From CAZJUP01 sp964549275 (GTDB lineage: Bacteria > Fidelibacterota > Marinisomatia > Marinisomatales > TCS55): a stretch of DNA of 51,259 nt. The stretch is taken from NCBI GenBank assembly GCA_964549275.1, contig CAZJUP010000018.1, positions 1 to 51,259 of the forward strand. The letters run 5' to 3'. The notes beneath the pieces are model-generated. The model was not told where the DNA came from, did no database searches, and worked only from the letters and a program-made list of their open reading frames with translations. Made by a program: the position numbers and the translations under genes. Positions 42,380-50,253 of this stretch are shown piece by piece; within the stretch, counting starts at the first letter, position 1, and every line of letters starts with the position of its first letter.

Positions 42380-43453
42380 TCAATCTCCTTTTGTTTCGGA
42401 TTCAAATTCTTGAATAAGGTCTTCTAATTTAGTAATGGCATCTTCTTCAGAAACGCGCCCACGATTTTCACCTTTATAATACAAATGTCCGCTTCCCTTT
42501 CCAAAGGCAATTCCTAAATCTGTATGTGAGGCTTCTCCCGGGCCATTTACCGCACATCCCATGAGTGCAACTGTCATGGGTGATTTTACATCTTGGAGTT
42601 TTTCTTCCATAACACTGGCGATTTTAAACAAATCAACTTCCAAACGACCGCAAGTGGGGCAAGCAACAATAGTCACTCCTTTGCTGGCCAAGCCCAATGA
42701 TTTTAATATTTCAAACCCCACACGAACTTCTTCCACGGGGTCATCCGTTAAACTCACTCGGAGCGTGTCCCCTATTCCTTTTGCCAGTAATGTACCTATA
42801 CCCACAGAAGATTTCACTGTACCCGATTTTGTGGGACCGGCTTCAGTAACTCCAAGGTGAACTGGGTAATCATAATGCTCAGAAAATAATTCATACGAAC
42901 CCATCATGAGAGCAACATCGGATGCTTTTAAGGATACAATAATATCGTTAAAATCATGTTCATTACAGATGTCGATATGGCGTTTGGCACTTTCAACCAT
43001 GGCTTCCGCTGTAGGATACCCATATTTTTCAATCAAATCTTTTTCAAGACTACCCGCATTCACCCCTATCCGAATAGGAAGGTTTGCACTTTTCACTTTT
43101 TCGAGGACCTCTTTCACTCGATGTTTTCCCCCTATATTCCCTGGATTTATACGGATTTTATCTGCTCCAGCGTCCACCGCTTCTAAGGCCATACGATAAT
43201 TGAAATGTATATCCGCCACTAAGGGCACATTCATGCGTTTCTTAATGTCATAAAGTGCATCAGCTGCCGGTTGATCCGGTACAGTGATACGAATGAGTTG
43301 ACATCCAGCTTCTTCCAGCCGTTCTACCTCTTTTAATGTGGCGGTTATATCGTGTGTTTTGGTTGTCGTCATGGATTGAACAGAAATAGGGAATCCACCT
43401 CCAATAAAAATATCCCCAACTTGTACTTGTCTTGTTTTTTTACGTTCAATCAT
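42380..43453 (-). CDS. ispG: 4-hydroxy-3-methylbut-2-en-1-yl diphosphate synthase
   Basis: A 357-residue IspG (GcpE), the iron-sulfur enzyme of the non-mevalonate isoprenoid pathway that makes HMBPP. Motifs include GGGFPISVQSMTTTKTHD, VADIHFNYRMALEA, KIRINPGNIGG, the cluster-binding VACPTCGRLE and MGCAVNGPGEASHTDLGIA. Length fits the bacterial single-domain form without the plant/Chlamydia insert. It begins 17 bases after the preceding TPR gene ends. Confidence 0.96.
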   Translation of the reverse strand: MIERKKTRQVQVGDIFIGGGFPISVQSMTTTKTHDITATLKEVERLEEAGCQLIRITVPDQPAADALYDIKKRMNVPLVADIHFNYRMALEAVDAGADKIRINPGNIGGKHRVKEVLEKVKSANLPIRIGVNAGSLEKDLIEKYGYPTAEAMVESAKRHIDICNEHDFNDIIVSLKASDVALMMGSYELFSEHYDYPVHLGVTEAGPTKSGTVKSSVGIGTLLAKGIGDTLRVSLTDDPVEEVRVGFEILKSLGLASKGVTIVACPTCGRLEVDLFKIASVMEEKLQDVKSPMTVALMGCAVNGPGEASHTDLGIAFGKGSGHLYYKGENRGRVSEEDAITKLEDLIQEFESETKGD

Positions 43454-43470
43454 ATTTTATTACCAGGAAA

Positions 43471-44610
43471 TTATGGTTTTGATGAATGAGGTACAACGAC
43501 TTCACGATGATATGGGTTTTTAAAATAGTCTACTGCTTGAGTGATGGCACTTGTGTAATTATCAATTTCAATACAAGCCTTATAAGCATTCATCGCTTCA
43601 TCCCTATGTCCTTGCCTATCCAACACCATTCCTTTGCGCAAGTATGCAAAAGCCAGAATTGCATCCAATTCTGCATTATAGTTCACTGTACAAATCGTTA
43701 AATGATGACTCGCTTTTTTATTTTCCCCTGTTAAAAAATAATAATGGCCCCATTCATAATTAAGGTAACTGGTGTACCATTTTTTCTGCTGAGGCGTTAA
43801 CCGTGTCATTTCTTCGGTTAATTGTACTAGCCGTTTTTTAGCAGTCTTTAGTTGTCCGTTCTGCAGGAGGCTTTCCACATAATGAATTTGAAAATCAAAA
43901 TTTTTCGGATATTGATACGCCAAACTTTTACTGATTTTTAACGCTTGTTTTAAATCGGTGTCAACCCAAAGGAATACAAACGATAGAATACTTTTAGCTT
44001 CTGTCACTGCCCATTCACTCTCCACGGCAGATATTATCATTTTTTTGATTCCTTCCTCTTTGGAAGGATTTAAACCAAAAAGAGTTGCGCCAAATTTTAC
44101 AAGAGGATTACTTAAACCCGCATAGTATTCCACAATTCCAATAGGAAGGGCAGCATCTTTTAAATTTGGATCCATTGCCCATGCTTTTCTAATGAGTCGA
44201 AATCCTTTATATGCCGCAGAAAGTGTTCCAAACCATTGTTTCTGCCCTAAAAGAATTCTGGCTTTTAACCCTCTAGCCGCTCCCAAGTACAACAGATATT
44301 CAGCATTACCGGGGTATTTTTCATGTAATAATTCATAGATGTCTTCTACTTGCTCTAAATCATTCTTAAGGTTTTCATAGATTTCTTCTTGGGGTAAATA
44401 GGCTTCGTTCCGCCGCCAGCGAGCCGCTGCCCAACTCACATGAACTACGGGATTCTCTGGAAATTCCACCCTGGATTGAGACAGTATTTTAATACTTTTA
44501 TCAAATTCATAATTATAAAATGCATTTACCCCGGTGCGAATCACATCGTCTCCGAGATGCTGTCCCCATAATCTCATTAGGGTAAGAATGATAATTGGCA
44601 GACGTTTCAT
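43471..44610 (-). CDS. exported TPR-like protein, unknown
   Basis: A 379-residue protein with a short N-terminal signal (PIIILTLMRLWGQ). Helical repeats follow, including VNAFYNYEFDKSIKILSQSR, GLKARILLGQKQWFGTLSAA and AFAYLRKGMVLDRQGHRDEA. The pattern is like the periplasmic TPR proteins common in this group; no catalytic motif is visible. It follows a hairpin at 44707-44740 and probably begins a unit continuing into ispG. Confidence 0.7.
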   Translation of the reverse strand: MKRLPIIILTLMRLWGQHLGDDVIRTGVNAFYNYEFDKSIKILSQSRVEFPENPVVHVSWAAARWRRNEAYLPQEEIYENLKNDLEQVEDIYELLHEKYPGNAEYLLYLGAARGLKARILLGQKQWFGTLSAAYKGFRLIRKAWAMDPNLKDAALPIGIVEYYAGLSNPLVKFGATLFGLNPSKEEGIKKMIISAVESEWAVTEAKSILSFVFLWVDTDLKQALKISKSLAYQYPKNFDFQIHYVESLLQNGQLKTAKKRLVQLTEEMTRLTPQQKKWYTSYLNYEWGHYYFLTGENKKASHHLTICTVNYNAELDAILAFAYLRKGMVLDRQGHRDEAMNAYKACIEIDNYTSAITQAVDYFKNPYHREVVVPHSSKP

Positions 44611-44706
44611 AGGTCTATAAATTAGGGCGTTTTGTTCTTAACCACCGACGGTTTCATTATAAATTCTACATCAAAGGGAGAAATTGATGTAGAGTAGATT
44701 ATTATG

Positions 44707-44740
44707 AATATGGGGACGCGCAATACGGCGTCCCCATATT
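44707..44740 (-). terminator. strong hairpin after the lipocalin-like lipoprotein gene
   Basis: Perfect 13-bp arms, AATATGGGGACGC and GCGTCCCCATATT, with an 8-base loop, beginning 17 bases after the stop codon of the gene at 44758. Position and strength suggest a transcription terminator or 3'-end stabiliser. No U tract follows on the minus strand, unlike the icd terminator. Confidence 0.6.
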
Positions 44741-44757
44741 TTATACATTAATGTCTA

Positions 44758-45849
44758 CTATTTCAGTAAAATATTACGCGCCTTTTTCCAATCCTTATTA
44801 GACAGTGCCCTCCATTCTACCCGGGTCCGTTGTTTAGCCATGGCTTGAGTAAAACTCATTTTAATTTTACTCATAGCGCTGGTCACAGAGTTGGATTCCA
44901 AAAAGTACATTTGTTCGATAAACGCATAACAAGGATCTGATTGCTGCAAACGAAATTGTTTGGATAATGGTGAACCCTCATCAATCTCCTCACAAAAATC
45001 GTTATACATGGTTAGTTGCAATTGAGAACCCAAAATAGAATAAGGCATAACTGTAGTATCAACCTCACCATCCTCATACTCAAAAATAGCAATCAGTACA
45101 TTGTCATCTGTGGCATACCATTCGCCTTGTTCTGTTTCGGTGAACCCAAATTCGTCGGTGAAGGTACTAGTTATTACACCCTCTTTTTCCATGGATATCG
45201 TCAGGTTTTCATCCAATAATTCTGCGCCCAGCAAGGGGAAATCCACCTCATTGGAATCAGATGCAGCGAAAGGAATTGTTGACGCCTTAAATGTACCATT
45301 AACTATAAAATAGTGAGTTGAGTCTATTTCACCCGTATTAAAATCCATGGAGAAAAGGGTGTCATGGGTCATGGTTAAAGAATAATTGCTTTCATCCAAT
45401 ACGAAATCAGACATATTTGCATAGAAGCCACCTTCTGTTACGCTGATTTGAACCATTAGAAATGCAACCTGTTCCTGAGGTGAATCTCCTCCAACCATGA
45501 GTGAAAATATTGGCAGATCCGGCCCTTCTTCACTTTCCATTTCAACTATTGGTCTATTCATCAGCATGATTTCTGGGGCATTTCCTGCACCTTCTTCGGG
45601 CGGAATGACAAACATATAAGATAATTCTGCGTTAGGTGTGCCTGTCACTTGAATGGAAGTTTCACCTTTAGAAAAAATATCTGCACCTATTTGAGCAACA
45701 CGAGATCCAATTAACAAAGATGCATCTGTCTCTGAAAGTTGCCAATTCCCCACCAATTCATCTGGGCGATTTGGCGTGTCATCTTTATCCTCACAAGCCG
45801 AAATAAAAACAATGAATACTCCAATGATAAATTTTGTAAATAATTTCAT
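44758..45849 (-). CDS. lipoprotein with lipocalin-like N-terminal motif
   Basis: A 363-residue lipoprotein with lipobox cysteine at residue 19 (VFISACEDKDD). Directly after it, ELVGNWQLSET resembles the opening GxW strand of lipocalin-like domains. Alternating acidic beta strands follow (GEWYATDDNVLIAIFEYEDG), then a Lys/Arg-rich helical tail (about 325-363). I do not recognise the full family. It is preceded by a good ribosome site (AGGAGAG) and a Bacteroidetes-type promoter candidate, and followed by a strong hairpin, so it is probably monocistronic. Confidence 0.75.
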   Translation of the reverse strand: MKLFTKFIIGVFIVFISACEDKDDTPNRPDELVGNWQLSETDASLLIGSRVAQIGADIFSKGETSIQVTGTPNAELSYMFVIPPEEGAGNAPEIMLMNRPIVEMESEEGPDLPIFSLMVGGDSPQEQVAFLMVQISVTEGGFYANMSDFVLDESNYSLTMTHDTLFSMDFNTGEIDSTHYFIVNGTFKASTIPFAASDSNEVDFPLLGAELLDENLTISMEKEGVITSTFTDEFGFTETEQGEWYATDDNVLIAIFEYEDGEVDTTVMPYSILGSQLQLTMYNDFCEEIDEGSPLSKQFRLQQSDPCYAFIEQMYFLESNSVTSAMSKIKMSFTQAMAKQRTRVEWRALSNKDWKKARNILLK

Positions 45850-46187
45850 GGCATTCTCTCCTTCTGGTTGCTAACAAACCTACGTATTTAAATCAACCGA
45901 TTCAAGTGAATTAGGATACACTTTGTGACCAGGAATGGATGATCCAATATTTTTATATTTAAAGGAACAAATTATCACTTTGAATAAATATGAATTGGGT
46001 GCAAACCCACTTAATTCGTACAGTGACAGCTATTAGCGAATTTATTTTTGTATCTTTTTGATAATCTCGAATTGACCAAATAGTGGAAAGACCTACTCAG
46101 CAATATTCCGCAGGCTCTTCAATAAGTATTCCATCTTTTATAAGTCCGCATAAAAATAGGATCGATAAAGTATAACGTATGTGGAAA
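45850..46187. other. 338-base intergenic region
   Basis: There is no gene here. It holds the promoter candidate of the lipocalin-like gene at one end. At 45992-46017 there is a small interrupted hairpin: GAATT/AATTC outer and GGGT/ACCC inner arms closing a GCAA tetraloop. The rest is AT-rich with no repeat, RNA motif or terminator I can recognise, and I see no convincing terminator for the TPR gene that ends at 46188. Confidence 0.6.
45875..45906 (-). promoter_or_regulatory. candidate Bacteroidetes-type promoter of the lipocalin-like gene
   Basis: TAGGTTTG (45875-45882) exactly fits the Bacteroidetes -7 consensus TAnnTTTG. CTTG (45903-45906) lies 20 bases upstream, close to the -33 TTTG element. 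A start about 7 bases downstream would give a leader of about 20 bases containing the GGAG ribosome site before the ATG at 45849. Confidence 0.45.
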
Positions 46188-48032
46188 TTAACCTGAACTT
46201 TTCCCAGCTAAGAGCAACCAACCTCTTGCATCATTATTTTTGGGATCCAGTTCCATACTTCTCTGCCAAGCTGCCATAGCCATTCCTTTTTCCTTCATCT
46301 TCCAATAGGTAATGCCCAACCCCAAATAGGCGGAAGCGTTTCTTGGCTCTAATTCTATCACTTCCTGATAAGCTGCTAGTGATTCCCGAAACATGCCTTT
46401 TCCCCGGTAATATTCACCCAAAGTGCCCATGGAACCGGATAACCAATCCCCGGAATCTTTATTGACACTTAAGGCTTTCCTGAAGGCTTCCTGCCCAAGG
46501 CCTGCTTCTCCCGCACGGTTATATTCTACCGCTAGAATATAATATGTTTGCGGAAGCACTTTTCGTACGGATTTATGATGAGGCTCATAGTGGAGTAAAT
46601 CTTCCCAGGCGGAGGCCGCACGCCCCCATTCGTGTGCACGGTAATAACTCAATCCCTGCTGAAATCTAGCGTTAACATTGGCAGGTTTCAACCGAATGAT
46701 ATCTCCATAAGAAAGAGCTGCATAGACGTACTTTCCCAAATTAAAATATAAGTCGGCCAAAGACAGATAAGCTTCCTCTAAGGTAGGGTCCTTTTTTATG
46801 GATTCTTGGAAAGCCTGTTTTGCCTTTTCTTTGTCTCCAAGCCCGATAAACGCCAGACCTTTTAGATAAATAAACCGGCTGTTATGTTTAAACATTTCTC
46901 CTCCCCCTTCAGCCAGCTTAGCCGCAGTTTTGTATCGCCCATCTTCCAATGCATTCCGAATTGCTTGAATTCTTCTAGCCGGACCTGTTGGACTTTTTTC
47001 AGCCGAATGAGATAAAACTTCTTTACTAAGCAAGGTCTTTTCTTCAGTCCCAAATAGAGTGGCCATGGCTTCTAAGGTGGCTTGGTGTGAGGGCTGTATA
47101 TCCAGTCCCTCCTCAAAAGATTGTCTGGCTTTATTCATTTGGCCAAACCGTGCATAATAAGACCCCAGGTGAAAATGGGTGTCCGGATTAAATTTATTTC
47201 TTGTCACCAGCCGTAAGTATATATTTTTCGCATCTTCAAAGCGTCCAACGGATTCGTAATGTCTCGCTAAATCAATTTGGCGGCGCAAATCATTAGGTTC
47301 AGTCCGAGCAAAAGTTTCTAATTCTTTTGTAGTTGGTGCCGGTGAAACCGACAAACTGGATATCTTTTTACCTTCAGGAGGGTCCAAATAACTTGTGGCT
47401 TGTGACAATTGCCGTGAACTGATTTCAAATGCTTCAGTTATTGAATAAATATCATTGGCGAATGCAACAGGGCTAAGGGTGGGAATATCGCTCACTTGTG
47501 GAATTTTTGCTTTTACGGGCATTCCTCCTTTAGTTGGTTTTGAACTTGATTTTTTCAGGAGAGCTGTCAATTGTTGAATTCGCTTTTTGTTTGATGGGGA
47601 TGGGTTCAATTTATAGGCCCGTTTAAACTCTTTTAATGCACCGGCATAATCTTTTTTCTTTGCTTTAGCTGTCCCTCTTTTAACATAGGCATTGGCTTGG
47701 GACGCTTTTTTATTTTTTGACTGTTTAGGACTTCCCCTTTTAGCTGTCAATTTCTGAAGCTGTTGGATACGTTTTTTAATCGTTTTTGACGGAACGAGTT
47801 TATAGGCTTTTTTATAATCTTTTAGTGCACCAGCATAATCTTTCTTTTTAGCACGTGATGCCCCCCTCTTAGAATATTTAGATGCTTGGGCTTTTTTGGC
47901 AGATGAATTTTTAACTGAAGATTTTTTCTTTTTGGATTGTGCATATAAATAGTAAGAATCATGAACAGGTAGGCTTCCTGCTAAAATACAACAAACCATA
48001 ATTCGGGTCGTCCAATGAAGAAAATGATGCAT
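46188..48032 (-). CDS. large TPR protein with duplicated Lys-rich N-terminal unit
   Basis: A 614-residue exported protein. A signal-like N-terminus (about 10-31, ending YAQ) is followed by a very basic region with two copies of a Lys-rich TPR-like unit (KKKDYAGALKDYKKAYKL and KKKDYAGALKEFKRAYKL). A linker and at least nine regular TPR units follow, such as AFQESIKKDPTLEEAYLSLA and AYQEVIELEPRNASAYLGLG. It probably scaffolds envelope proteins, with the basic part possibly binding polyanions; function unknown. The frame starts 6 bases after a TATAAT box, so the mRNA may be leaderless; an ATG at residue 12 is an alternative. Confidence 0.8.
   Translation of the reverse strand: MHHFLHWTTRIMVCCILAGSLPVHDSYYLYAQSKKKKSSVKNSSAKKAQASKYSKRGASRAKKKDYAGALKDYKKAYKLVPSKTIKKRIQQLQKLTAKRGSPKQSKNKKASQANAYVKRGTAKAKKKDYAGALKEFKRAYKLNPSPSNKKRIQQLTALLKKSSSKPTKGGMPVKAKIPQVSDIPTLSPVAFANDIYSITEAFEISSRQLSQATSYLDPPEGKKISSLSVSPAPTTKELETFARTEPNDLRRQIDLARHYESVGRFEDAKNIYLRLVTRNKFNPDTHFHLGSYYARFGQMNKARQSFEEGLDIQPSHQATLEAMATLFGTEEKTLLSKEVLSHSAEKSPTGPARRIQAIRNALEDGRYKTAAKLAEGGGEMFKHNSRFIYLKGLAFIGLGDKEKAKQAFQESIKKDPTLEEAYLSLADLYFNLGKYVYAALSYGDIIRLKPANVNARFQQGLSYYRAHEWGRAASAWEDLLHYEPHHKSVRKVLPQTYYILAVEYNRAGEAGLGQEAFRKALSVNKDSGDWLSGSMGTLGEYYRGKGMFRESLAAYQEVIELEPRNASAYLGLGITYWKMKEKGMAMAAWQRSMELDPKNNDARGWLLLAGKSSG
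47553..47882 (-). repeat. tandem duplication inside the TPR gene
   Basis: Two copies of a unit of about 48 residues (residues 51-97 and 114-160) are offset by 63 residues (189 bases). They share KRGxxxAKKKDYAGALK, KxAYKL, P and KKRIQQL. The Lys-rich linkers between them also resemble each other, pointing to a fairly recent internal duplication. Confidence 0.75.
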
Positions 48033-48038
48033 GATAAT

Positions 48039-48044
48039 ATTATA
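48039..48044 (-). promoter_or_regulatory. candidate -10 box of the TPR gene
   Basis: TATAAT on the minus strand lies 6 bases before the ATG at 48032. If used, transcription would start at or next to the start codon. No -35 match is visible. Confidence 0.25.
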
Positions 48045-48094
48045 AATTTACAACAATGCCGCTTTTGTGAAAGAGGTTATTTCTGCTCACCGTA

Positions 48095-48125
48095 ATGGCA
48101 GGACAATAAGATATTGTCCTGCCAT
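48095..48125 (-). terminator. strong hairpin after the HMA lipoprotein gene
   Basis: Perfect 14-bp arms, ATGGCAGGACAATA and TATTGTCCTGCCAT, around a 3-base loop, starting 13 bases after the stop codon of the gene at 48139. It is probably a terminator or 3'-end hairpin. As with the hairpin at 44707, no U tract follows on the minus strand. Confidence 0.6.
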
Positions 48126-48138
48126 ACATATTTGATTA

Positions 48139-48468
48139 TTACTGAGAACCAGGGACTTTACAACAGGCAGCTAATCCCTCATAGGCAGAACGATCTGCTT
48201 TTGTATCGTTGGCATCATATCCTACAGCAGAAATTGCCCCCTCTATGGATGCCAAATCTATGAGACTTGCTTTGTACGTCACTTTTCCTGTTTTTGTCCC
48301 CAAATTGATATCGACTTTAGTAACACCTTTCAAGGCTGTAACCGCAGTTTCAATTTTATCTTTACACATTCCACACTGCATGGTTGCCAGATTGATTTCC
48401 GCCGTTTGCTTTTCTCCGCCACATCCCACCATAGTGAGTATGAATGCAAACATAAATATTCGTTTCAT
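48139..48468 (-). CDS. lipoprotein with heavy-metal-associated (HMA) domain
   Basis: A 109-residue lipoprotein: signal peptide with lipobox cysteine at 16 (ILTMVGC), then an HMA/MerP-like ferredoxin fold with the metal-binding pair Cys32/Cys35 in MQCGMCKDKIE. ALKGVTKVDINLGTKTGKV and a C-terminal AACCKVPG follow. Such domains bind Cu+, Hg2+ or Zn2+. Anchored in the periplasm, it could be a metallochaperone or scavenger, and the multicopper oxidase upstream suggests copper. A good ribosome site (AAGGAG) and a promoter candidate precede it. Confidence 0.88.
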   Translation of the reverse strand: MKRIFMFAFILTMVGCGGEKQTAEINLATMQCGMCKDKIETAVTALKGVTKVDINLGTKTGKVTYKASLIDLASIEGAISAVGYDANDTKADRSAYEGLAACCKVPGSQ

Positions 48469-48495
48469 GTTATTCTCCTTTTTGAGTATTGAAAA

Positions 48496-48525
48496 ATTCT
48501 ATATTGGATGATATAATCAACACAA
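48496..48525 (-). promoter_or_regulatory. candidate promoter of the HMA lipoprotein gene
   Basis: TTGTGT (48520-48525) and TAGAAT (48496-48501) are 18 bases apart on the minus strand, placing the start about 20 bases before the ATG, with AAGGAG in between. The spacing matches the other CTTG-type candidates in the window. Confidence 0.35.
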
Positions 48526-48570
48526 GTTTACTCGTCATTTTTCATTTTTCCCAATCGTCTTTAAAATGGA

Positions 48571-48914
48571 TTAGATCGTAAGGGCTTTATCACTTTCAAT
48601 GGTCCATTCGACGATTGTATCCATACCACTTCTTATTACACCGTCTATCATCATGTCTTTTGATACTCCACGGGCATCACAGCAGGATCCTCAAGTATAT
48701 ACATCATATCCCCACGGACCAGACTCTTTATCATGCGTTCTATGTTATAATATCCATCTGGGGTTTTCTGACCTTTAACTGCATTAAATATTCCGTCGTC
48801 AAGCATGAAGATTCTTACCGGTTCTTTCTTCTTTACCAATGCCAAAGCAATACGCAATGCATTATTTGATTTTTCTGTTCCATAGGGCGCATTGTTTAAT
48901 ATGAATGTTATCAT
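48571..48914 (-). pseudogene. DsrE-family sulfur-transfer-like gene, disrupted
   Basis: The first 65 or so codons are a good DsrE-like start (MITFILNNAPYGTEK, GYYNIERMIKSLVRG), preceded by AAAGGA. The frame then departs and stops at 48651. In another minus-strand frame the rest continues to a TAA at 48571: GSCCDARGVSKDMM, then DTIVEWTIESDKALTI, matching the family's C-terminus. One missing G in the GGGG run near the VRGD codons would restore the frame. A TGA then remains exactly where the family has the first Cys of its CGxC motif. It is either a decaying gene, sequence error, or (less likely) a selenocysteine codon. It follows the SQR-like gene. Confidence 0.75.
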
Positions 48915-48980
48915 GTAAATCCTTTCTTATGGGTTTATTTGCCATTTATTCTCATTTAACCTCCAACAACACTATTGCAC

Positions 48981-50219
48981 TCATAAATCTACTGGAATTC
49001 CAAATATTTTTCCGCCCAATTTGAGTAAGCTGCCCCATAAGTAACGTTTTACTCCATTTGGAGTAAGCCACCATTTTTCGAATAGTATTTTTCCCATGTG
49101 CCAAGTTTTTCCTATTTTTCGAGTTCCACTTGGGGAGTCGGTTCCGCAAAAAAATCACCAAATGCAAATCCTGCCATTGCTTCACCGGCTTCCAGCATAC
49201 AGTAACCATTACCACAAAACACAGCATCAGTGTCTACCCTTTTAATATTTGCCGCAATTCTTTGGGCCACAATCTTTGCCTGCCCATGAGCAAAAACACC
49301 TGCTTTAGGAAGCATCATCGGTTTATCTGGCTTCCAGCGGCCATTAATTGGTAGGGAGGTACTATCACCAATTGCGTAGACGTTTTTCTGCTTTGTTTCA
49401 AGTGTTTCAGAATTCACAGGGATCCAGCCTGCTTCATTGGTCAATCCCGACATCTTCGCAACATCTGGTGATTTATGCGGAGGAATGGCAACCAGTAAAT
49501 CAAAATCCACAATTTTTTTATTATCGAATAATAGTTTTTTTTTGAGTATCAACTGATAATAGCTGATGAAAGGGATGATAGCTGATTCCTTTTGACTCAA
49601 GCATATCGGTAACTGCTTTCCCTAAATCTGGTCCCGCAACCGGCATAGGTTGAGGTTCTGGTGTATAGAGATTAATATTTACCTGTTTGTGTATACCACG
49701 CTGTTTGAAATGCTCAGCAATTAACATGGCTCCTTCATAAGGTGCGCCGGGGCACTTATAGGGCATTCCACAAACGACAATAGATATAATTCCTTCCTGG
49801 AATGATTCCAATGCGTTCCGTAGTTTCATTGAACCATTGAAAGTGTAAAAAGTATGTGCTGATTCTTTCAGTCCATTAATAGCTTCTGGGACTAAAACGG
49901 CACCGAGCGCAATAACAAGATAGTCATACGACAGTAATTCACCATCCGCTACTACCGTTTGCTCTTTAGTATTAATTCCGTCTACTTCTCCTTGTTTCAG
50001 TTCTATTCCTTTTGATATCAGGTCTCTCACCGGTCGGGTAATTTGTTCAGGTTTACGGTCACTGACCATTAACCATAAATATGATGGAGCAAAGGTATGT
50101 TTTTCACTTTTTTCAATAACAATAATTCGATGATCATTCGATAATGTTCTTTTTAATTCATGAGCAGTTACAAGACCGCCGACCCCACCTCATAAAATAA
50201 TAACTGTTTTTTGATTCAT
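48981..50219 (-). pseudogene. sulfide:quinone oxidoreductase-like flavoprotein gene, disrupted
   Basis: A full-length SQR/FCC-type FAD oxidoreductase (about 412 codons) in pieces. It starts at 50219 (MNQKTVIIL), but a TGA replaces the first Gly of the FAD loop before GGVGGLVTAHEL. The middle, with VVCGMPYKCPGAPYEGAML, is intact to a 9-A run at about 49536-49544 where one extra A shifts the frame. The next piece, with YAIGDSTSLP and FCGNGYCMLEAGEAMAGF, shifts again at an A run near 49115, where one A seems missing. The end reads GKTWHMGKILFEKWW to a TGA at 48981. The enzyme would oxidise sulfide and reduce quinone. Three lesions suggest a pseudogene or poor local sequence. Confidence 0.8.
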
Positions 50220-50253
50220 GCTCTCACTTCTATATTTTTCCCAATTTGATAAT

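Noticed and set aside
48952..49227. 91-codon frame after the SQR-like gene as a separate gene
   Set aside because: It is an out-of-frame reading of the SQR C-terminus; the correct frame gives KILFEKWW to a TGA at 48981.
48571..50219. TGA reassigned as an amino acid in this organism
   Set aside because: In-frame TGA aligns with Cys in one gene and Gly in the other, and TGA is the normal stop of many intact genes here (for example grpE, fmdB, mreD). A code change does not fit.
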